Assembly: GCF_019279795.1 (NCBI RefSeq)
Contig: NC_056731.1
Location: 865,431,071 to 865,495,070, forward strand
Reading direction: 5' to 3'
DNA from: Protopterus annectens
Lineage: Eukaryota; Chordata; Ceratodontiformes; Protopteridae
DNA length: 64,000 nt
Position 1 is the first letter of the stretch. Each line of letters starts with the position of its first letter. Under the pieces are notes generated by a model. That model had not been told where the DNA came from and did no database searches. It worked only from the letters and a program-made list of their open reading frames with translations. The position numbers and the translations under genes are program-made. Positions 55,576 to 64,000 of this stretch are shown piece by piece.

Positions 55576-57261
55576 CAGTGGATTTAAAAAAGGCACACAC
55601 CCCTGTTAAAATGCCAGGTTTGTTATATAAAAAATGAGAACACAATAAATCATTTCAAAACTTTTCCCACCTTTAATGTGACCTATGACCTGTGCAATTC
55701 AACTGAAAAACAAACAAATCTTGTTAGATGAAAAAATATAAAAAATAAAAAACGTACAATGCACTGGTTGCATAAGTGTGCACACCCTTAAATTAATACT
55801 TTGTTGTGTGTGCACACCCTTAAACTAATACCTTTTTGAGGAACCCTTTTGATTTAATTACAGCATTCAGTCTTCTTGGGTATGCACCTGCCATCAATTA
55901 AAGAGACTCTGATTAACTCCAAATAAAGTTCAGCTGTCCTAGTAGGATTTTCCTAATATTTACTCAGTTGCCTGCTTCAGCAAAAGCCATGGTCTGCACA
56001 GAGCTTACAAAGCATCAAAGGGATCTCATTGTTGAAAGGTATCAATCAGGAGAAGGTTACAAATAAAATTCCACAGCATTGGATATACCATGGAACACAG
56101 TGAAGACAGTCATCAAAAAGTGGAGAAAATATGGGACAACAGTGACGTTGCAAAGAACTGGACATCCCTCCAAAACTGATGAAAAGGCAAAATGAAAACT
56201 GGTCAGGGAGGCTGCCAAGAGACCTACAGCAACACTGAAGGAGCTGCAGGAAATGCTGGCACCTACTGGCTGTGTACTACATGTGACAACAATCTCCCAT
56301 ATTCTCCACATGTCTGGGCTATGGGGTAGGGTTGCAAGACAGCAGCCTTTTCTTACACAGAAAAACATCCAGGCCTGGCTAAAATTTGCAAAATAATACA
56401 TCAAGTCTCCAAAAAGCATGTGTGAAAATGTGTTATGGTCTGATGAGACCGAGGTTGAACTTTTTGGCCACAATTCCAAAAGGTACATTTGGCTCAAAAA
56501 CAACACTTCGCATCACCAAAAGAACACCATCCCCACAGTGAAGCATGGTGGTGGCAGTATCATGCTTTGGGGTTGTTTTTCTTCAGCTGGAACTGGAGCT
56601 TTAGTCAAGGTGGAGGGAATTATGAACAATTCCAAATGCCAGTCACTTTTGGCCCAAAACCTTCAGGCATCTGCTAGAAAGCTGAAAATGAAGAGGAATT
56701 TCACCTTTCAACTTAACAATGACTCCAAGCATACATCCAGATCAACAAAAGAATGGCTTCCCCAGAAGAAAATTAAAGTTTTGGAATGGTCCAGCCAGAG
56801 CCCAGACCTAAATCCAATAGAAAATCTGTGGGGTGACCCGAAGAGGGCTGTGCACAAGAGATGCCCTCACAATCTGATACATTTGGAGTGCTTTTGCAGG
56901 GAAGAGTGGGCAAATAATGCCAAGCCAAGATGTGCCATGCTGACAGACACCTACCCAAGAAGACTGAATGCTTTAATTAAATCAAAAGGTGCTTCAACAA
57001 AGTATTAGTTTAAGGGTGTGCACACACAACAAAGTATTAGTTTAAGGGTGTGTACACTTATGCAGCCAGCGTATTGTACATTTTTTATTTTTTATATTTT
57101 TTCCCCACTAACAGATTTGTTTGTTTTTCAATTGAATTGTACCGGTTATAGGTCACATTAAAGGTGGGAAAAGTTTTGAAATGATTTATTGTGGTCTCAT
57201 TTTTTTATATCACAAAAACCTGGCATTTTCACAGGGGTGTGTACACTTTTTATATCCACTG
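55576..57261 (+). mobile_element. Tc1-like transposon
   Basis: 1686 bp bounded by TA dinucleotides (55574-55575 and 57262-57263), the Tc1/mariner target. Termini are inverted: CAGTGGAT..AAAAAAGGCACACACCCCTGT at left and ACAGGGGTGTGTACACTTTT..ATCCACTG at right. Similarity extends inward over more than 100 bp (AAATCATTTCAAAACTTTTC and its complement). It contains one transposase gene with three stops. Confidence 0.95.
55989..57008 (+). pseudogene. Tc1-like transposase, three in-frame stops
   Basis: From ATG 55989 to TAG/TAA at 57006-57008 the frame is 339 codons, the normal Tc1 length, with no frameshift. Premature stops lie at codons 26 (TAA 56064), 69 (TGA 56193) and 136 (TAA 56394). N-terminal paired-like helices (TKHQRDLIVERYQSGEGYK, VKTVIKKWRKYG) precede the DD34E core: LWSDET, NNDSKHTSRSTKEWL and SPDLNPIENLWGD. 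All three acidic residues are kept. Intact termini mean a trans-acting transposase could still mobilise it. Confidence 0.93.
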
Positions 57262-57263
57262 TA

Positions 57264-57375
57264 TGGGACATTGCAGTAGTAAGCCTAGTGCCCATATACA
57301 CATACTAGTCAAATATAGATAGTCATGGGAAGTGCGCATATATGGGGCATTGCAGTGGTAGGACTAGGAAGTGTC
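57264..57375. repeat. 79-bp tandem repeat, right part
   Basis: The interrupted unit resumes with 45 bp (57264-57308), and 34 + 45 = 79 restores the period exactly. The next unit starts TCAAATATAGATAGTCAT at 57309 with GGGGCATTGCAGTGGTAGGA. Confidence 0.9.
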
Positions 57376-57402
57376 TTACTATATAGGAGCATTCCAGTGA
57401 GA

Positions 57403-57404
<2 letters not shown>

Positions 57405-57465
<61 letters not shown>
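57405..57465. repeat. (TG)n microsatellite
   Basis: About 30 TG units. Confidence 0.97.
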
Positions 57466-57467
<2 letters not shown>

Positions 57468-58689
57468 ACGCACGTGCATGCATGTTGGGTGGTTGGCCTG
57501 AGTGGCCAAATATGTGTTGGATTGGATGTTCTGAAAAATGAAAGTAGCTGTTAGATGTGCTTGTAGCTGGCTCTGAGAATGGTGTGAAAGAAAGTATGAG
57601 AGATAAGTGTTATGGGTATTTGTGAGTAGTATCTGTGGCCTGGGCAGCACTTATCCCAGGGTAAGTATGGTTTCAGAGTTGGTTACATATGTTTTGGAGG
57701 GGGGCTTTTCCCAGATTAAATGTATAATTAGTGCATATTTGCATGTATGGTTTGCTTGACTATTGACTACAATAGGTATATGGGTGAGTGTCTGTGTTTG
57801 CGTGTGCGCTTGAGTACATGTCCATGTATGTTCAGTAGATTGTAAACTTGATTAGCGCACTGTCCATTGACTGGGTACATTCAATTAATTTTTTCAACAG
57901 CAAGTGTGCTATCAATTTTATAGACCTGATCCTTTCTACCATGCTAATACCAGCCACCTAGCAAAACTGGAAAGATATAAAAATTCCTAATTAGAAAAAT
58001 GGTGAAATTGGAAAATCTGACATCCCGTAGTTATCATTATTCCTTGCATGTTACTGGCTTTTCAGCACTAACCCTTACTTAGCATATAAAATTTTGTTCT
58101 AATCCTTTATGAAAGTTTGTACTTGGAGCATACAGTAGACAGATCAAACTCTAAATCGGAATGTCTGCATTTAAATATAAATACAATTATTAAGAGTAGA
58201 AGAGGCACATTAATCTAAGACTACCAATACAAAAGCACCTCTAAATGTAAGATTTATTTCTGACTAGCAGCATCCATAAGGAAGGTTAATACACAAATGA
58301 GGAATATTAAGTATCACCATGGGACAAAGACAAACAATATTCTAGAAAGCTAGTAATTCACAAGCTTAAGCTTGACATGTAAACCTGTGAAACTGCAAAA
58401 CAGTCATTATTTTCTCCTAAGGGCTTTTGACTTCCATTCAGCCTTCAGAATGATCTAGAAAGGTAGATTACTCTTAGCTGCGAAGTGTTCATCCTTTCTC
58501 ATTAAGGCTGAACTGACACAGTCTTATTTATGGTTGTAGTGCTCTGCTCTACTGCCCTCTCACATTGTTATTGCTTTCAGGTTCATTTGCAGCTCTAGAG
58601 CAGACAGACTAGTTGCTTCATTATAAATGCAATGCTTTACTGCTCTACACCTTACTGCTCTTAGAGTGCTCTATAAAACGTACTAAAAA
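57466..58689. other. unassigned sequence
   Basis: TG-rich at first and then AT-rich. No gene was recognised. Confidence 0.4.
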
Positions 58690-59462
58690 TGAGTATGCCT
58701 GGGACAGGGATTAAGAGAACCCAAGCAAGATGGCTGCTTAAATTCAGAGCTATAGATGAAGGGACAGCAAAAAAAAATAATTAATTAACTAATTCCAGAT
58801 GAAATAAAAACAGGAAAGATCACAAGATGGAGGCCAAACAGAAAAGGGAGCAACAGCTGACAGAGTTTAAAGCATTTCAATAGGAAGAATAACTTTTGTA
58901 AACTATTCCAAAAGCTGATGGCACTCGCTGATGATGTATGCCTAATAAGAGAAGCAATAGGTAATCAACAAAGAGAAGTGAATAAACTGAAATAAATAAT
59001 CCAGGATTTGGAAGAAGACAGAGCAGAGCTCTCTGATTAGCAGTGCCAGGAACACAACAGAAAGCTGATGAAAAAAACAAAAAAACTACAATGGCAAACA
59101 GAAAAACAAGACCTAGAAAACAGATCCTGAAGAAAACAACATGATGATAATAAGACTGTCAGAGCATGCCTGGATACAAAACTGGAAATAATGCTGCTGG
59201 AATTGCTAGAAATAAGATTTCACTTGCCCAGATTACAAGAACAGACAACAGAAAGAATCCACTGACTTGGTAGAATGGGACGTGTAAGAGGAGAACAGCT
59301 GAGACACATATCAGCATGGACCTCTGCACAGCTATAAACTTAAAGCAGAAATAATTTGATAAACCGAAACACTTAAAATGATAACCTTTCATGGTGCATT
59401 TGTAAAACTGGTGGAGGATTATTGTGATTCACTGCATTAACTAAGGAAAGAGATGGCTGACA
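58690..59462 (+). pseudogene. possible L1-like ORF1 remnant (coiled coil)
   Basis: A conceptual plus-strand frame with several stops reads QREVNKLK, IIQDLEEDRAELSD, QDLENRS followed by RKQHDD, and LEIMLLELLE then HLPRLQEQTTERIH. The DLENRSRR-type word after a coiled coil and the 'ERIHRLG' word resemble vertebrate L1 ORF1 proteins, which bind RNA as trimers. An AAGATGGCTGC phrase upstream at about 58726 also fits. Decay is advanced, and a MITE follows directly. Similarity beyond the MITE (59783-60080) is weak. Confidence 0.45.
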
Positions 59463-59470
59463 TGATGGGC

Positions 59471-59769
59471 CACACCTCTCAACTGAACAGATTTTCACTG
59501 AATGTCCATATTTTTCCCTCATATTTCAGTCTGTTCCTCACACAATTTGTGGACTTCTGGCAAATCACTGAGGACTGGAGTCACTAAATAATGACAAAGA
59601 TTTCAATTTCAGAGTTAATTTCATTCAGAAAATGCATAACACAAATCCTGGTATTCGCGCAACATTCTAAATTTATAAGAGCAATATTTAAAATCTGTCT
59701 CTATTTTGGGCCTCCCCCATTACTTTAGGTTTTGTCCAAATTTCTTGCATTAAGAGTTTGTGATGTATG
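59471..59769. mobile_element. MITE family 1, copy 3 (inverted orientation)
   Basis: It begins CACACCTCTCAACTGAACAG and ends near GATGTATG. Internal words TGTCCATATTTTTCCCTCAT, GGGCCTCCCCCATTACTTTA and TTTTGTCCAAATTTCTTGCA are the reverse complement of words in copies 1 and 2. The flanks TGATGGGC and TGACAGGGC agree apart from one or two changes, or GGGCCACA/GGGCCACA (59467-59474 and 59775-59782) gives a perfect 8-mer. An 8-bp duplication is therefore likely, though its frame is ambiguous. Confidence 0.75.
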
Positions 59770-60189
59770 TGACAGGGCCACAGAATTCTGGGAGAATTCC
59801 TGCATGGATTAAATGTCCTGCCGTCTTTCCTGTAATATGGATGGGAAATAGTTCATTACAGAGGGAGAAGCACAAGCTTTTACTACAGAGGTTTTGCAAA
59901 GTGGAAGCTGGAGCAACAGACACTAAGAAATAAATTCATATATCCCACCAGAAATGGACTGGCAGGCAAATGAGAAGGGCCAAAGAGGAAGTAGAATTAC
60001 AAGCTTCAGTGAGAGCATCTGCTACAGATGCACTTAAGAGGAAAATGACCTAAAGAGATAAATAAATGCACACGCAGAGATCCTGACAAGATAAGTGGGG
60101 TGGCCAGATCCTGGGTATAACAGACAACAGAAATGGAAGAAAGAACATGGCAGTTCGAGAACTAAAGGCAGTTCTAAAACCATGTCACT

Positions 60190-60905
60190 CACCAGTCTCA
60201 CATATGGTCTTAACCAAAAATGCCCGATGCCCAAGACTGAATATGCCCTGCCAATTATAGCCCTTCACTCAGGGCATAACACATATAAGATACAAATGAT
60301 TGAAAATTTAATCTTTAGATTTGCCCTCCTAGCAGAAATGAACTGCCACCACCATATCTTATATAAAAAAAGCCCACTCCAAATTAAGCAACTAAACTAT
60401 TCCATTTGAAGCAGTCAAGATAGCTCTCGCACTCTTATCAGAAATAAGTTTAAACTTTCCATATGCGGAAAGACCCTGTCAAGAATCAGACCCACATTAT
60501 GAAATCAACTACCTACAGAAAAAAAAAACTACAAACAGCAGAAACATTAAAATAAACATCTTGACTTACTTTAGAAACACTGGTTAGCTGCTTGTCACTC
60601 CTTCATTGTACAAGCTTTAATAATGTATATTTTGTACGCAGAAATTTTGACAATTTAAATGGTTGAATCTTAATATTTTTGTGCAATGTGAACACTCTGC
60701 TTTTTAATTTTAGTTATTTCCATATCTCATTTATAATGCAATCACTTCATGCGTTACATTTTTATATACTCTTTACTAGCTTTTAAACTTTATTCATTGT
60801 ACTTGCTTTACCTATTGAATTTATATTACTGTACCTGGGTCATGACTAAAAAGGGTCAGTTGACCAGCTCACCTACCTGGTTATTAAATTGTAAATAAAT
60901 AAAAC
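60190..60905 (+). pseudogene. LINE ORF2 C-terminus and 3' tail
   Basis: A degenerate frame carries YGLNQKCPMPKTEYALPIIA, MIENLIFRFAL and then KFKLSICGKTLSRIRPTL..NQLPTE, like the 'R.P.LWN.LP.E' end of CR1/Rex/Jockey-type ORF2. It ends in GTCAGTTGACCAGCTCACCT and an ATTGTAAATAAATAAAA tail at 60905. It is 5' truncated. Confidence 0.55.
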
Positions 60906-61882
60906 AGAGGAAATATGAGGGGAGTGCACATAAAAAGATACAGTAAAATGACCAAGAATATGGTCAAATCAGAAATCTGACAGAAGAGGACAGTCTGATA
61001 GTGACCACAGCAGAAGCAGTGACAGTGAGACAAGAAAAGAAGTAGAACAGCATACCAACAAAGAGGTGACATTGCAACTGAAGATTCAGGAGATTCAGAT
61101 GCCTAGTTCTGGACAACGGAGGGTCTGAATAGGCTGGACTGGTCAAAGCTGGAGGGAAAAAATAAAAATGGAAGAATAATACGGGCAGGCTGAGGTAGAA
61201 CATCATCAAGAACTGAACAGCCTGGTCATATAGGAACAAACAGAAGAAGAAATGAGAGGCAATGCTAGAAAAAATGAGTGGATGTACTCAGTAACCTCCA
61301 TCACATGGAGGCATTGAGTCATGACTTCATGTCAGAACAACTGAAACACTAAAGTCATGGAACTGACAGGACATAAGGGAGGGGTGGGGGAGTAAATAAG
61401 ACTGAAAAAGACTAATGGAATCTGTGAACATGGGGCACTGTTCAAAGGTAAGAAATGTATTTAATGCATTGTGCCCTGGCAGTAGCAGAAGGACACTGGG
61501 TAAAGGAAAAGAGCACAAACAGGCAGATTGCTGTTACATGCTCTTTCCTATGATACACCATATTTTACGATGTTTTGTATTTTCATATAAAAAGTACTCA
61601 TTCTCTTTCAAACAGCAGGCAAAAGTGTTGTGGTATCCCTTAACTCATTACAGCCGAATGTACCTCCAGGCTTTTCTGCAGTTACCTCCTACTGACACCT
61701 CTAGGCATCAGATATTGCTTGTTCGCATTTGCATTAATAATTCCAAACTCATAATTGTATTGATATTTGACCTTTGTCTAATGCAGCTAAAGAGATATTG
61801 AATATTATGTGTATACTGTTAATATGTATTGTAATAATTTTCATATTTCTATAAATATCTCAACATCCAGGTAACAGAAAGT
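60906..61882. other. unassigned sequence
   Basis: A-rich with no recognised protein or repeat. Confidence 0.4.
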
Positions 61883-62282
61883 ACAGTTGTGTAAACTTAC
61901 CATAAATGTAGATGTTTGAGTGTATTCACTGTTGCAGTCCTTACAAAATGGGTTATCCGGCTCCCAGTAGCCCACAGTCGGCCAGAATACCAAAGCCTGG
62001 GAAGGTATATGATGTTGGCTGCCTTCCTCCGTTAAACCTTACGTCAGGACGTCAGGTATAAAGGAAGGCAGCCAACGCCATTTCCTCAGTTTTTCTTGCC
62101 ATAACTGTCAGGAGCCCCCAAGAAAGCTAGACCAGGAAAAGAAAATCCCTGGAAATATACCATCCACAAAATAAACAGATAGTCTGTGCCTTAGGAAAAA
62201 AGGGGGATGGAGGGGGGGAAACCACGACTGCAACAGTGAATACACTCAAACATCTACATTTATGGTAAGTTTACACAACTGT
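61883..62282. repeat. DIRS terminal structure, copy 2, perfect 57-bp inverted repeat
   Basis: 61883-61939 is the exact reverse complement of 62226-62282 (57 bp, no mismatch; GACTGCAACAGTGAATACAC in the right arm). The 286-bp spacer contains a TATAAA at about 62079 on the plus strand and a G-rich stretch near 62200. A 20-bp word, GCAGTCCTTACAAA(A)TGGGTT, occurs after each arm. ATGGTAAGTTT, a good 5' splice-site match, lies in the right arm. DIRS elements are known for inverted terminal repeats and internal complementary regions instead of LTRs. Confidence 0.85.
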
Positions 62283-62372
62283 GCTATGTTCATCGTGTTT
62301 CACTTCTGCAGTCCTTACAAATGGGTTGATTCCCAAAGCCCAAAGAAAAAAGGGAGGAGGAATACCCACTAT

Positions 62373-64000
62373 TTAAGGGTTGGTAAGGATGCCCTGCAAC
62401 ACTGCAGTGGCAAAACCAGCCCTGGATTTAGAAAACAAAGGTAAATTGTAATGCTTTGTGAAAGTGTGAACAGAAGTCCAAGTAGCTGCTTCCAGGATAT
62501 CCTTAGTAGGTACACCTCTCAAAAAAGCTGCTGAGGTGGAAGTTGCTCTAGTAGAATGGGTCCTGATACTCTGTGGAGGAACCTTGCCATGCTGCAAGTA
62601 ACAAAAGTGAATACAATGGGCAATCCATTTAGAAATTGTATGTTTAGAAATAGCTTTGCTCTGAGCTCCAGATGCAAAACTGACCAACAACTGGTCAGAC
62701 TTCCGAAAGGTTTTAGTCCTGTCCAGATAAATTCGAAGATGTCTATGTACATCAAGGGAGTGCAGAAGTCTTTCTCCTCTATTCTAAGGTTTAGGAAAGA
62801 AGGTAGGCAGGTGGGTAGATTGATTAAGAGTCAAGCTAGAAACCACCTTAGGCATAAAGGAAGGATTGGTTTGAAGGGAAACCCTGTCAGCATGGAAGAA
62901 GATAAAAGGCTCTACTGCCATTAAGACCTGCATCTCAGAAACTCTTCTAGCTGAAGTAATGGCCAAAAGAAAAACAGTTTTCCAGGAAATAAACCTTAAA
63001 TCTGCTGAGGCAGCTGGTTCAAAAGGAGGCAAAGTAAGTTTCTCAAGCACAAAATTAAGATCCCAAGCAGGAGTAGGTGCCCTTCTGGGAGGTTTTAAAT
63101 TGCTAACCCCCCTGAGGAACTACTTCATCAAAGGATGTGAGAAGATGTTCAAAGGAACAATAAGCAGAAATCGCTGAGGCATGAATCTTGATTGAAGAAA
63201 AGGAAAGCCCACCATTAAGCAAGCCTACCAGGTAATCAAGAATAAGAGGAAGAGATGGTTGAGAAGAGTCGTCCCCTCTAGCTTGCATCCAAATACAGAA
63301 TCTTTTCCATTTATCTGCGTAAGATTTTCTAGTGCTAGGCCTCCTGGCCTCACAAAGAACCTCAACCACCTGTTAAGATAGATTTATACTATGAGCCAGG
63401 CCACCAAATGCAGAGTCTAAAGATGAGGATGTAGAAATTTTCCCTCTTCCTGAACCAAGAGATCTGGTATCAGGAGAAGATGCCAAAGTTGAGACTGGGC
63501 GAGACTGCGAAGCAGTGGATACCAATGCTGTCTGGGCCAGTCTGGAGCTATGATAATGGCCCTTGGTTTTTCGTCCCTTATCTTCAACAGCACTCTGGGA
63601 GGAAGAGGCAGAGGAGGAAAGGCATAAATTAAAAGCTGTGTCCAGGGGAAGGACAGAGCATCCAGTCTCCAGGCTTTGTCGTAATTTTCCCTGTTGCAAA
63701 AGATTGGAAGAAATGGTTGTTCGGAGATGATAAGAGATCCACCTGGGGAGAACCCCAATGTTGAATAGTGCAATAGAAGATGGCCTTGTTCAGTTGCCAC
63801 TCGTGAGGATCCAGGACCTGCCTGCTCTCAACCGATCTGCCAAGGTGTTGAGTCTGCCTGGAAGAAACTGAACTATCAGATGTAGGCCCATGGAGGATGC
63901 TATGGACCATAGAGTCATGCATTGTCTGCACAGAGGATAAGAGTGAGTCCTTCCCTGCTTGTTGATGTACCACATGACTGTGGTGTTGTCTGTCCTGACT
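62373..64000 (-). pseudogene. DIRS-like element: RNase H and tyrosine recombinase (runs off window)
   Basis: The minus strand from the right edge reads MWYINKQGRTHSYPL, SSRQTQHLGRSVESRQVLD and HWGSPQVDLLSSPNNHFF, the RNase H end of a DIRS polymerase. The recombinase follows: RPSTRKSYADKWKRFCIWMQ (N-terminal arm), AITSARRVSEMQVLM (catalytic Arg in RRVSE), HSTRATSTSAAFLRGVPTKD (HxxR) and THTFTKHY-like VHTFTKHY (nucleophile Tyr). It ends at TAA near 62375. All four recombinase catalytic signatures are present, but frameshifts near 63110 and 62780 break the frame. The 5' half lies outside the window. Confidence 0.87.

Noticed and set aside
56057..56506. 149-codon minus-strand frame across the Tc1 transposase
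   Set aside because: Antisense shadow of the transposase gene.

Overview
This window is non-coding DNA from a large, repeat-rich animal genome, and I recognise no host gene, tRNA or rRNA in it. The evidence is mutually nested and mostly broken transposable elements, long (CA)n/(TA)n microsatellites, AT-rich spacers and LINEs with the CR1/RTE/I-type proteins common in fishes and amphibians. Abundant CR1, DIRS, Penelope and Gypsy elements together would suit a lungfish, caecilian or other large-genome vertebrate. That placement is inference; the sequence does not name a species.

Layout. 1-834: 5' end of a Penelope-like element (PLE) on the minus strand, with an open reading frame running off the window edge and a hammerhead-like core in its leader. 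835-7146: AT-rich DNA with no recognised gene. 7147-14339: a structurally complete LTR retrotransposon (two ~1.3 kb LTRs, GTTAA target duplication, polypurine tract) with gag, then integrase, then reverse transcriptase-RNase H. This is the Gmr1-like order, reversed from normal Ty3/Gypsy. 14876-16650: 5'-truncated CR1-like LINE (minus). 17.8-22.0 kb: microsatellites, a MITE, a 260-bp snapback palindrome, an RTE-like LINE and LINE 3' ends. 22.1-30.3 kb: a hAT transposase gene split by a PLE (GIY-YIG type, 14-bp target duplication) and a CR1 fragment. 30.9-32.1 kb: a MITE plus a second hAT copy whose N-terminal coding region has become a minisatellite. 34.4-39.9 kb: LINE remnants, a second snapback element, and a solo LTR of the Gmr1-like family. 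41.3-45.1 kb: a tandem duplication, a DIRS tyrosine-recombinase element, an inverted repeat around TA/TG microsatellites, and a hAT-type MITE with a perfect 8-bp duplication. 46.1-54.1 kb: two near full-length CR1-like LINEs in tandem orientation, with an esterase ORF1 and an endonuclease-RT ORF2. 54.2-57.4 kb: LINE remnants and a Tc1 element that split one unit of a 79-bp tandem repeat. 58.7-60.9 kb: L1-like and other LINE debris. 61.9-64.0 kb: a second DIRS element running off the right edge.

Most coding regions carry stops or frameshifts and should be read as pseudogenes. The most notable items are the Gmr1-like element with its SCAN-like capsid, the two PLEs, the paired DIRS terminal structures with a perfect 57-bp inverted repeat, the CGA-rich snapback family, and the precisely reconstructable nested insertions.
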